From assembly GCF_026167665.1 (NCBI RefSeq), contig NZ_CP098740.1, positions 1,178,001-1,242,000 on the forward strand: 64,000 bases of DNA. Reading direction: 5' to 3'. The DNA comes from Streptomyces drozdowiczii (GTDB taxonomy: Bacteria > Actinomycetota > Actinomycetes > Streptomycetales > Streptomycetaceae). The position numbers and the translations under genes were made by a program. A model generated the notes under the pieces. The model saw only the letters and a list, made by a program, of their open reading frames with translations, did no database searches and was not told the origin of the DNA. Below, piece after piece: positions 16,741 to 23,289 of the stretch (its first letter is position 1; every line of letters begins with the position of its first letter).

Positions 16741-17154
16741 TCAGTCGTTGGCGACGCCGTTCCCGGAGAGGACCGGGATGTCGTCCACCAGGTGCGACAG
16801 GGGCTCGTCGCCCTTGGCCTGGGTGGAGTTGTCGGCGCACTGCTGGTTCTGCGGGTTGGACAGGACGTTGATGTCCTGGGCCGTGACCGGCACGAGCAGG
16901 CCGACCAGCGAACCGACGTTGGCCTTGACCGGGACGCCCAGGCACAGGTCGTTGAGGGAGCCCTGGATGAGCTGCGCCTGCGGGCTGCCGTCGCCCTGGG
17001 TCTCGGCGTTGCCGTACGAGCTGGCGGCGCCGTTGCCGTTGAGGGTCGTGGTGCCCCCGTCGTTACCGATCGCCATGGCCGAGGGGGCCGCGGCGGCCGA
17101 CAGGCCGACCAGGGACACGGCCACTGCCGCGCCGGCCATCATCTTCTTCATCAC
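16741..17154 (-). CDS. Rodlin (aerial hypha surface protein), copy 1
   Basis: 137 residues. The signal peptide ends at about residue 28 (PSAMA). The mature part is the rodlin domain: AIGNDGGTTTLNGNGAASSYGNAETQGDGSPQ, a conserved LIQGSLNDLCLGVPVKANVG, then NVLSNPQNQQCADNSTQAKGDEPLSHLVDDIPVLSGNG. Two cysteines are conserved among all three copies. Rodlins are exported and organise chaplin fibrils into the rodlet layer that makes aerial hyphae and spores hydrophobic. Either GTG 17154 or ATG 17151 may start it (GTG-ATG-AAG). Its promoter (17193-17235) has a sigma-BldN-like signature. It is the most divergent of the three copies, with LLVPV and ADN replacing residues shared by the others. Confidence 0.93.
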   Translation of the reverse strand: MMKKMMAGAAVAVSLVGLSAAAAPSAMAIGNDGGTTTLNGNGAASSYGNAETQGDGSPQAQLIQGSLNDLCLGVPVKANVGSLVGLLVPVTAQDINVLSNPQNQQCADNSTQAKGDEPLSHLVDDIPVLSGNGVAND

Positions 17155-17192
17155 GCTTCACCTTTCGGAGCGTTCCGTCTGGAACGTATTGA

Positions 17193-17235
17193 TCAACCCC
17201 TTGCGGACGCTTCGGTTCCGCTGATCCACCCAAAT
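17193..17235 (-). promoter_or_regulatory. Sigma-BldN-like promoter of rodlin copy 1
   Basis: On the minus strand, TTTGGGTGGATCAG is followed directly by -35 CGGAAC (17215-17220), a 16-bp spacer and -10 GGTTGA (17193-17198), which continues as TCA. The known sigma-BldN consensus (recalled as CGTAAC-N16-CGTTGA) matches 5 of 6 bases at each element. The other two rodlins have the same layout. Confidence 0.7.
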
Positions 17236-17269
17236 GGGTTCGATCCCGCATGAGTTCGACGGCCTCGCG

Positions 17270-17440
17270 TCAGCCCCGGCCGCCCGCCTCGGCCGAGGTG
17301 CGCGCCGGGGGCACGAGTCCGACCGGGTGGGCGGGGCCGGGGTCCGGGGCCGGTTCGGCGTGGGCGGCCCGCCACTCGGCGAGGAGCCGGTCGTAGATCG
17401 GGGTGGGGCTGTCGGGGTGCCGGCTGTGGTGCTGGTCCAT
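17270..17440 (-). CDS. Small 56-residue protein between two rodlin genes
   Basis: ATG 17440 to TGA 17270. The N-terminal half contains PTPIYDRLLAEWRAAHAEP, a pattern I have seen in other small streptomycete proteins (an IYDxLxxEW core); the C-terminal half is Pro/Ala/Gly-rich and looks disordered. There is no signal peptide, so it would remain in the cytoplasm, unlike its secreted neighbours. It lies on the rodlin strand in the 400-bp gap. A weak AGGG lies 13 bases upstream. Function is unknown; third-position GC bias supports coding. Confidence 0.6.
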   Translation of the reverse strand: MDQHHSRHPDSPTPIYDRLLAEWRAAHAEPAPDPGPAHPVGLVPPARTSAEAGGRG

Positions 17441-17554
17441 GCGGAGGCCCTACCCGTTGCGGCGGGAAACGGCCGCCCGTACTACGGCAAGCGGCCCAGC
17501 GAGCCGCCCTTTCGGGCGACCGCCGGGCCGCGTGTGGTGCGCCGTCAGTACCGG

Positions 17555-17965
17555 TCAGTTGTTGCCGGCACCGTTGCCCGAGAGAATCGGGATGTCGTCC
17601 AGGATGTGCGACAGAGCCTCGTCGCCCTTGGCCTGGGTGGAGTTCTCGGTGCACTGCTGGTTCTGCGGCGAGGACAGGACGTTGATGTCCTGGACCGAGA
17701 TCGGCACGACGCCGAGCAGCGAGCCCACGTTGGCCTTGGCCGGCAGGGCGATGCAGGGCTTGTTCAGCGAGCCCTGGATGAGCGCGAACTGCGGGCTCCA
17801 GTCACCGTGGGTGGCGGAGTTGCCATACGCCTGCATGGCACCGTTGCCGTTGACGCTGGTGGTGCCCTGGTCGTTGCCGATGGCCATGGCCGACGGGGCG
17901 ACCGCGGCGGAGACGCCGACGATCGATGCGGCGACGGCCGCCGAGGCCATCATCTTCTTGATCAT
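17555..17965 (-). CDS. Rodlin, copy 2
   Basis: 136 residues. The signal peptide (MIKKMMASAAVAASIVGVSA) has a PSAMA cleavage region. The mature domain begins AIGNDQGTTSVNGNGAMQAYG, with LIQGSLNKPCIALPAKANVGSLLG and QNQQCTENSTQAKGDEALSHILDDIPILSGNG. It is closer to copy 3 than to copy 1 (shared SLNKPC and TENSTQ). Signal peptide and domain predict export and incorporation in the rodlet layer with chaplins. ATG 17965 is used. Its promoter lies at 18018-18059. Rodlins are usually present as one or two genes per genome; three within 3 kb is unusual. Confidence 0.93.
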   Translation of the reverse strand: MIKKMMASAAVAASIVGVSAAVAPSAMAIGNDQGTTSVNGNGAMQAYGNSATHGDWSPQFALIQGSLNKPCIALPAKANVGSLLGVVPISVQDINVLSSPQNQQCTENSTQAKGDEALSHILDDIPILSGNGAGNN

Positions 17966-18017
17966 GAAACTGCCCTTCTGGTTTTCTCTGGTTGCCCGCC
18001 GGTGCCGAGCGCACTGA

Positions 18018-18059
18018 TCAACTCGGCGTGGCGGGAATGGTTCCGGCACATCACCCGAA
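18018..18059 (-). promoter_or_regulatory. Sigma-BldN-like promoter of rodlin copy 2
   Basis: Minus strand: TTCGGGTGATGTGC, then -35 CGGAAC (18040-18045), a 16-bp spacer and -10 AGTTGA (18018-18023) continuing TCAG. The distance from the GGGTG block to the -35 is identical to that in the other two rodlin promoters. Confidence 0.7.
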
Positions 18060-18068
18060 AGGTGCGGA

Positions 18069-18347
18069 TCAGTTCGAGAGGGGCAGGCCGCCGAGGAGCG
18101 GGGCCGCGCCCTTGGCCGCGCCGGTGGCCTGGCCGGCGACCTTCGCGACGGTGCCGTCCTCGTGCAGGCGTTCGGCGGCGCCGCTGACGGTGTCGACCAC
18201 CTGCGGAGCGGCTGCCGTCACCTGGTTGACGCCGCCGTCGAGGCTGAAGTTGGGGGCCGTGGGCGTGGTGACGGCGAAGGCGGGAGCAGCCGTGCCGAGT
18301 GCGACCACGGAACCGGCGAGGAGCGCGGCGGACTTCGCGTACTTCAC
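18069..18347 (-). CDS. Small secreted protein of the rodlin/chaplin locus
   Basis: 92 residues from a GTG start. A classical signal peptide (MKYAKSAALLAGSVVALG, cleavage after PAFA) is followed by a mature part of about 67 residues rich in Ala, Val and Gly, without cysteine: NFSLDGGVNQVTAAAPQVVDTVSG, then AAKGAAPLLGGLPLSN. Its first codons (MKY-K) and signal peptide resemble those of the short chaplin gene just upstream on the same strand. It lacks the chaplin core (PVNxCGN). Similar small proteins flank chaplin genes in other streptomycetes as far as I recall, but no function is known to me. A surface or cell-wall location is inferred. Confidence 0.75.
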   Translation of the reverse strand: MKYAKSAALLAGSVVALGTAAPAFAVTTPTAPNFSLDGGVNQVTAAAPQVVDTVSGAAERLHEDGTVAKVAGQATGAAKGAAPLLGGLPLSN

Positions 18348-18535
18348 TTTCGGGTTCCCTTCTCAGCGGCGGCCGTTCCGGTCGCGTCCCCGCGCCGCAC
18401 GGGCCTTCTTTGGCCGTGTTCCGGCCGCCCTTTCCCTGGCTAACGAACCGGATACGGCAGGGAAACTGGAGGGCGCGGGATTTCTCGGGGCGCGGGTACG
18501 GAAATATTCCGGCGCGGGCGGGTTCCGGGCACGGG

Positions 18536-18576
18536 AAAAGCCCCGGGCCACCGCATGCGCGGGGGCCGGGGCTTTT
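18536..18576 (-). terminator. Terminator of the short chaplin gene
   Basis: Perfect 11-bp arms AAAAGCCCCGG and CCGGGGCTTTT around a 19-base loop, starting 28 bp after the chaplin stop. Read on the minus strand, the hairpin ends in a run of four U's. Confidence 0.75.
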
Positions 18577-18603
18577 CGAGCCGAGAGAATTCGGCGGGGT
18601 GAA

Positions 18604-18837
18604 TCAGTCGTTGACGCAGGCGTTGCCGAAGGCCGGGTTCAGCAGGCCGATGACGTCGATGGTGTTGCCGCAGGCGTTGACCGGGATGTGCACCGGCACC
18701 TGGATGGTGTTGCCGGAGATGACGCCCGGGGAGGCGACAGCGGCACCCTCGGCGCCCGAGTCGGCGAAGGCCGGGGCGGCGGCACCCATGGCCATGAGCG
18801 TACCGGCGGCGACAGCGGCGATCTTGGTGTACTTCAC
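18604..18837 (-). CDS. Short chaplin (ChpE-H type)
   Basis: 77 residues: signal peptide of about 25 (cleaved after PAFA), then a single chaplin domain of 52 residues, SPGVISGNTIQVPVHIPVNACGN, then DVIGLLNPAFGNACVND. The two cysteines form the intramolecular disulfide of ChpH-type chaplins. There is no sorting signal, so the protein is secreted and self-assembles into amyloid fibrils at the air-water interface, coating aerial hyphae. Ala replaces the usual Val before the first Cys (VNACGN). The GTG start shares MKY-K with the downstream 92-residue gene. Upstream, TCGTAAC occurs twice 22 bp apart (18909 region), but no sigma-BldN pair at the rodlin spacing is found. Confidence 0.92.
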   Translation of the reverse strand: MKYTKIAAVAAGTLMAMGAAAPAFADSGAEGAAVASPGVISGNTIQVPVHIPVNACGNTIDVIGLLNPAFGNACVND

Positions 18838-19049
18838 TTGAGACCCTTTCTTGTGCGGAGTCCGGAGCGGCCACGGCTTTCGTGCCGCACGAGCGCGGAC
18901 CTGATCGCTCGTAACTCCGCCACTCTCATTCGTAACGATTTCGGACGATATGCGACACTGCTCAGCGAGCAGATTGCTCGAATACCGCCCGAATGATGCA
19001 GTTTCGGTCAGCCGACCGCGTTCCCGCCCGACGCGCGCGAGGCGGCAGC

Positions 19050-19092
19050 GGGCCCGGGCCGCTCGGAGGAGGAACGCCGATGGCCCGGGCCC
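19050..19092 (-). terminator. GC-rich hairpin after rodlin copy 3
   Basis: Perfect 11-bp arms GGGCCCGGGCC and GGCCCGGGCCC with a 21-base loop, 16 bp past the rodlin stop; no clear T-run. Confidence 0.6.
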
Positions 19093-19107
19093 GGGGGCGG
19101 GGCCGGA

Positions 19108-19509
19108 TCAGCTGTTGCCGGCGCCGTTGCCCGAGAGGACCGGGATGCCGTCCAGGATGTGCGACAGCGGCTCGTCGCCCTTGGCCTGGGTGGAGTTCTC
19201 GGTGCACTGCTGGTTCTGCGGGTTGGACAGGACGTTGACGTCCTGGACCGTAATCGGGACGAGGCCGATGAGCGAACCGACGTTCGCCTTGAGCGGCAGG
19301 CCGACGCAGGGCTTGTTCAGCGAGCCCTGGACCAGGTCGAACTGGGGGCTGCCGTCACCCTTGGTCACGGCGTTGCCGAACGACTGCGAGGCACCGTTGC
19401 CGTTGACCGAGGTCGTCCCGCCGTCGTTGCCGATGGCCATCGCCTGCGTGGCGCCGAGCCCGAGGATGGAGGCGGCGACGGCACCCGTAGCCAGGACCTT
19501 CTTGATCAC
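19108..19509 (-). CDS. Rodlin, copy 3
   Basis: 133 residues from a GTG start (GTGATCAAGAAG). The signal peptide ends near TQAMA. The mature rodlin domain is AIGNDGGTTSVNGNGASQSFG, LVQGSLNKPCVGLPLKANVGSLIG, QNQQCTENSTQAKGDEPLSHILDGIPVLSGNG. Exported structural protein of the rodlet layer. The strong similarity to copies 1 and 2, including the promoter, indicates local duplication. It is transcribed divergently from the long chaplin gene, separated by 363 bp. Its promoter at 19556-19598 differs from the others in its -35 (GATAAC rather than CGGAAC). Confidence 0.93.
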   Translation of the reverse strand: MIKKVLATGAVAASILGLGATQAMAIGNDGGTTSVNGNGASQSFGNAVTKGDGSPQFDLVQGSLNKPCVGLPLKANVGSLIGLVPITVQDVNVLSNPQNQQCTENSTQAKGDEPLSHILDGIPVLSGNGAGNS

Positions 19510-19555
19510 GATGAACCCTTCTCGTACTGGATACCCCGTAGCCGGAGCGCCCTGA

Positions 19556-19598
19556 TCAACTGCCGGGCCGACGTTTGGTTATCGCCATTCACCCGAAT
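19556..19598 (-). promoter_or_regulatory. Sigma-BldN-like promoter of rodlin copy 3
   Basis: Minus strand: TTCGGGTGAATGGC, then -35 GATAAC (19578-19583), a 16-bp spacer and -10 AGTTGA (19556-19561) continuing TCAG; same geometry as copies 1 and 2. Confidence 0.65.
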
Positions 19599-19872
19599 GC
19601 CTGGAAGACACGGACGTCCGTACGAAAGTGATCGAGTAATACTGTCGGAAATCGAGAGACGAAACGTTCACTCGTAGCCCCGCCGCGTGCGCACAGAAAA
19701 TTCACCGCATTCACGTTTCCCATGCACGCGGACGTCGTTATGGGTGTCGTGTCGTCAAGCCGCTCCGCCAGGAGGGCCGCGCCTGGATGGGCGGGTCCGA
19801 CGGCTGCTGCACCGCCTGATGAACGAACTGCGGGCCGTGCGCCCGCGAGAAATGGTCCAAGGAAGGGCACCA
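19599..19872. other. Divergent upstream region before the long chaplin
   Basis: Together with the rodlin promoter this 363-bp gap is AT-richer than the coding DNA around it. It has no credible gene. I looked for a sigma-BldN pair facing the chaplin and found none with the correct spacing; CGTTCA near 19669 is the closest to its -10. A ribosome site GGAAGGG (19861-19867) precedes the ATG. Confidence 0.4.
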
Positions 19873-20808
19873 ATGCGAAAAGCCTTGAGTAAAAGCATGC
19901 TCGTCATGGCGGCGGCGTCAGGCATCCTGACCGCCTCCGGCGGCTATGCCTTCGCCGATGCCACGGCCGACGGTGCGGCCGTCGGCTCCCCCGGCGTCGC
20001 TTCGGGCAACGTCGTGCAGGTCCCGGTGCATGTGCCGGTCAACGTGTGCGGCAACACGGTCAACGTGATCGGCGCACTGAACCCCGCCTTCGGCAACGAG
20101 TGCGAGAACAAGGGCGGCGGCTCGGAGAACGGCGGCTCCGGCGCGAGCGCCCAGGGCGTGGCCGCCGGCTCCCCCGGCGTGCTCTCGGGCAACGTGGTCC
20201 AGGCCCCGGTCGACATCCCGGTCAACGTCTGCGGCAACAGCGTCAACGTGGTCGGCCTGCTGAACCCGGCCGCCGGCAACAAGTGCGAGAACGGCGGTGG
20301 CGACGAGGGCAACCCGCCCACCGAGGAGCCGCCGACGGAGCACCCGCCGCACAAGCCGCCGCACCACAAGCCGCCGAAGGGTCACCACGACCACGACTGC
20401 CACTGCGGCCACGAGCACAACCCGCCGAAGCCGCACCACCCGCCGAAGCCCCCCAAGCCCCCGGTGCACCACCACGACGACGACTGCCCGCCGAGCCACC
20501 ACCACAACCCGCCGAAGCCGCACCACCCGAAGCCGCCGAAGCCCCACAAGCCGCCGGTGCACCACCACAACGACGACTGCCCGCCCACTCACCACCACAA
20601 CCCGCCGACCCCTCCCACGGAGGAGCCGCCCACGCACAACCCGCCGACCCACACCGGTTGGCACCACACGCCTCCGAAGCACCACAAGCCGCCGCAGATG
20701 GCGCACACCGGTGCCAACGAGAACCTGGGCATCGCCGGTGGCGCCAGCGCCGCGCTGGTGCTCGGTGGCGGCCTGCTGATGCGCCGCGCCCGCGCCGCGA
20801 AGAAGTGA
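19873..20808 (+). CDS. Long chaplin with two chaplin domains, His/Pro-rich stalk and sortase signal
   Basis: 311 residues. The signal peptide covers 1-28 (YAFA). Chaplin domain 1 is at about 30-78 (SPGVASGNVVQVPVHVPVNVCGN) and domain 2 at about 92-139 (SPGVLSGNVVQAPVDIPVNVCGN), each with two Cys. Residues 147-275 form a stalk almost wholly of Pro, His, Lys, Thr and Asn, with about 33 His and three acidic-Cys units (HDHDCHC, DDDC, NDDC). At 276-280, MAHTG is followed by a hydrophobic helix (about 286-302) and RRARAAKK, a sortase signal; class E sortases prefer LAxTG. Long chaplins are anchored covalently to peptidoglycan and hold the rodlet sheath. The stalk is far richer in His than the usual long-chaplin spacers known to me and could bind metals. 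Confidence 0.92.
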   Translation: MRKALSKSMLVMAAASGILTASGGYAFADATADGAAVGSPGVASGNVVQVPVHVPVNVCGNTVNVIGALNPAFGNECENKGGGSENGGSGASAQGVAAGSPGVLSGNVVQAPVDIPVNVCGNSVNVVGLLNPAAGNKCENGGGDEGNPPTEEPPTEHPPHKPPHHKPPKGHHDHDCHCGHEHNPPKPHHPPKPPKPPVHHHDDDCPPSHHHNPPKPHHPKPPKPHKPPVHHHNDDCPPTHHHNPPTPPTEEPPTHNPPTHTGWHHTPPKHHKPPQMAHTGANENLGIAGGASAALVLGGGLLMRRARAAKK

Positions 20809-20829
20809 GCTGACGCTTCCCCGAGCACG

Positions 20830-20874
20830 AAAAGGTCCGGCCCGACAGCCCTGAGCTGTCCGGCCGGACCTTTT
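20830..20874. terminator. Strong bidirectional terminator after the long chaplin
   Basis: Arms AAAAGGTCCGG and CCGGACCTTTT enclose a second small stem (GACAG/CTGTC). It begins 22 bp after the chaplin stop, facing the convergent thiolase gene. Confidence 0.85.
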
Positions 20875-20927
20875 GTGTCCGGCTTCCTGTACGTACCGGT
20901 CGCCGGGCGCCCCGGACAGCCGTCCGC

Positions 20928-22154
20928 TCAGGGCGCGACGCGCTCGAAGACCGCGGCGAGGCCCTGGCCGCCGCCGATGCACATGGTCTCCAGGCCGTAG
21001 CGGGCCTCGCGGCGGTGCAGTTCGCGGGTGAGCGTGGCGAGGATGCGGGCGCCGGTCGCGCCGACCGGGTGGCCCAGCGAGACGCCGGAGCCGTTCACGT
21101 TGATCCGCTCCTCGTGGTCCTTCTCGCCGAGGCCCATCTCGCGGGTGCAGGCCAGGACCTGGGCGGCGAACGCCTCGTTCAGCTCGATCAGGTCGAGGTC
21201 GGCGAGCGTGAGCCCGGCGCGGCCGAGCGCGGCCTGGGTCGCGGGGACGGGGCCGAGGCCCATGGTCGCCGCGGGCACCCCGGCCCGGGCGAAGGAGACC
21301 AGCCGGACGAGCGGGGTGAGGCCGAGGCGTTCGGCGGTGGCGGCGCCGGTCACCAGGCAGGCGGCGGCCGCGTCGTTCTGGCCGCTGGCGTTGCCCGCGG
21401 TGACGGTGGCCTCCGGATCGGACTTCAGCATGACCGGGCGGAGCGCGGCGAGCTGTTCGGCGGTGGTGTCGGGGCGGGGGTGCTCGTCGGCGGAGATCAC
21501 CGTCTCGCCCTTCCTGGTCTTCACCGTGACCGGGACCGTCTCCTTCTCGTACCGGCCCTCGGCGGCGGCCAGGCCCGCCCGCCGCTGCGAGCGCAGGGCC
21601 AGCGCGTCCTGGTCCTCGCGGCTGATCCCGTACGTCCGGCGCAGGTTCTCCGCGGTCTCGATCATGCCGCCGGGCACCGGGTGGTGGACGCCGCCCGCGG
21701 TGACCCGGCCCCGGGCGAGCGCGTCGTGGAGCTGGAGGCCGGGGCCCTTGATGCCCCAGCGCCCGTCGTGCGTGTAGTACGGGGCGCCGCTCATCACGTC
21801 GACGCCGCCCGCGATCACGACCTCGCTGAACCCGGCCCGGATCTGCATGGCCGCGTCCAGGACCGCCTGGAGCCCGGAGCCGCAGCGGCGGTCGGTCTGG
21901 AGGCCGGTCACCGACTGCGGGAGCCCGGCGTCCAGGGCGGCGACCCGGCCGATCGCGGGGGCCTCCGCCGAGGGATAGGAGTGGCCGAGGATCACCTCGT
22001 CCACCCGGTCGGGGTCGATGCCGGTCCGGGCGACGACCTCGGCGATCACCCGGGCCGCGAGGGCGGCCGGCCGCTCCCCGGCGAACACCCCGCCGAAGCG
22101 GCCGATGGGGGTGCGCAGGGGTTCGCAGATCACGACATCGAGGGCGTCGGGCAC
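20928..22154 (-). CDS. Acetyl-CoA acyltransferase (thiolase)
   Basis: 408 residues of the type II thiolase fold. The acyl-accepting Cys is in DRRCGSGLQA (about residue 92). GNASGQND, NEAFAAQ, NGSGVSLGHPVGATGAR and CIGGGQGLA supply the remaining active-site residues (His and second Cys). The enzyme condenses or cleaves 3-ketoacyl-CoA in the cytoplasm. With the divergent 3-hydroxyacyl-CoA dehydrogenase and LysR gene next door it could serve fatty- or aromatic-acid breakdown (PcaF/PaaJ-like) or acetoacetyl-CoA formation; the exact chain length cannot be read. GTG start; 88 bp downstream of the LysR gene, on the same strand. Confidence 0.9.
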   Translation of the reverse strand: MPDALDVVICEPLRTPIGRFGGVFAGERPAALAARVIAEVVARTGIDPDRVDEVILGHSYPSAEAPAIGRVAALDAGLPQSVTGLQTDRRCGSGLQAVLDAAMQIRAGFSEVVIAGGVDVMSGAPYYTHDGRWGIKGPGLQLHDALARGRVTAGGVHHPVPGGMIETAENLRRTYGISREDQDALALRSQRRAGLAAAEGRYEKETVPVTVKTRKGETVISADEHPRPDTTAEQLAALRPVMLKSDPEATVTAGNASGQNDAAAACLVTGAATAERLGLTPLVRLVSFARAGVPAATMGLGPVPATQAALGRAGLTLADLDLIELNEAFAAQVLACTREMGLGEKDHEERINVNGSGVSLGHPVGATGARILATLTRELHRREARYGLETMCIGGGQGLAAVFERVAP

Positions 22155-22242
22155 GGCGGGGCCTTTCCGGGAGATGAGCGGAGCTGTGGTCCGACCCTCG
22201 CACCCGGCGACTGAGCCGGTCCAATACGCAATGCGCTCCGAT

Positions 22243-23151
22243 TCAAGACGCGCCGCGTCTCAATGGCGTGGGCAGCGCCCGCTCCGCGACGTCGAGCACC
22301 GCGCGCAGGGCGGCCGACGGATTGTCCGTCCGCCAGGCGAGCGCGGGCTGCCGTCGGATCGGCGGCCCGGCGAGCGGCCGGTAGACCAGGCCGCTGAGCT
22401 GGATGTGCTGGACGGAGGTGACGGTCAGGGTCACCCCGACGCCCGCCGCGACCAGCGCCAGGATGGTGTACGAGTCCGGCGCCTCCTGCACCACGCGCGG
22501 GGTGAACCCGGCCGCCTCGCACGCCTCGGTCATCGCATCCCGCACGGTGGAGCCCGTGTTGGCGGGGAAGGCGACGAACGGCTCGCCGGACAGCGCGTCG
22601 AGCGGGATCTCCGGGCGGTCGGCGAGCGGATGGTCGAGGGGCAGCGCGCACACCAGCTCCTCCTCGTCGATCACCCGGCAGCTGACGCCCGGCGCGGTCA
22701 CCGGCAGCCGGACGAAGCCCAGGTCGAGCGAGCCGTCCGCGACCCGGGCGAGCGCCACGTCGGCGTAGGTCTGGCCGGTCATGACCAGCTCGATGCCCGG
22801 GTGGGCGGCCCGCACCGCCCGGGTCAGCAGCGGCAGCGTCTCGTGGCTGGACGCGCCCGCGAAGCCGATGCGCACCCTCCCGTACGCGCCCTGTCCGGCC
22901 GCCCTCGCGGCCCGTACCGCCGTGTCCAGATCGTCCAGCACGGTCCGCACCGGCTGGAGGAAGGACTCCCCGGCGCTGGTGAGCCGCACCGAGCGGGTGT
23001 TGCGTTCGAAGAGCTGGACGCCGAGTTCCCTCTCCAGGCGGCGGATCTGCTGGCTCAGCGGCGGCTGCGCCATCCGGAGCCGTTTGGCGGCGCGGCCGAA
23101 GTGCAGTTCCTCCGCCACGGCGAGGAACGCGGCGAGGTGGCGCAGCTCCAT
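22243..23151 (-). CDS. LysR-family regulator (BenM/CatM-like)
   Basis: 302 residues. The N-terminal winged HTH MELRHLAAFLAVAEELHFGRAAKRL, MAQPPLSQQIRRLERELG is typical of the BenM/CatM branch. A two-lobed effector domain follows at about 90-295 (VRIGFAGASSHETLPLL; LALVAAGVGVTLTV). That branch activates degradation of aromatic acids and related compounds. The gene is divergent from the 3-hydroxyacyl-CoA dehydrogenase and upstream of the thiolase, so it is the likely regulator of both. The 140-bp divergent interval contains the expected operator region, but I could not single out a T-N11-A site. Confidence 0.88.
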   Translation of the reverse strand: MELRHLAAFLAVAEELHFGRAAKRLRMAQPPLSQQIRRLERELGVQLFERNTRSVRLTSAGESFLQPVRTVLDDLDTAVRAARAAGQGAYGRVRIGFAGASSHETLPLLTRAVRAAHPGIELVMTGQTYADVALARVADGSLDLGFVRLPVTAPGVSCRVIDEEELVCALPLDHPLADRPEIPLDALSGEPFVAFPANTGSTVRDAMTEACEAAGFTPRVVQEAPDSYTILALVAAGVGVTLTVTSVQHIQLSGLVYRPLAGPPIRRQPALAWRTDNPSAALRAVLDVAERALPTPLRRGAS

Positions 23152-23289
23152 GCCGTCCCCTCCCCCGGTTCGCGCTCATCATTGAGTCGTCAGGCGTCTC
23201 GGTCCGAGCCTAATTCGGTATTGGACGGCGATCAAAGCCACTGAAAGCGTCGGCAGCGCGGGCATCCGGCCCGCCCCAGTGAGAGGACC

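Noticed and set aside
20311..20720. Repeat-rich DNA that might have been a tandem-repeat array
   Set aside because: It encodes the chaplin His/Pro stalk in frame; repeats are codon-level.
19918..22224. Long minus-strand open frame opposite the long chaplin and the thiolase gene
   Set aside because: Its repeats (VVVVVHRGLGGL-like) are the reverse of the chaplin His/Pro stalk, and it uses the wrong frame for the thiolase.
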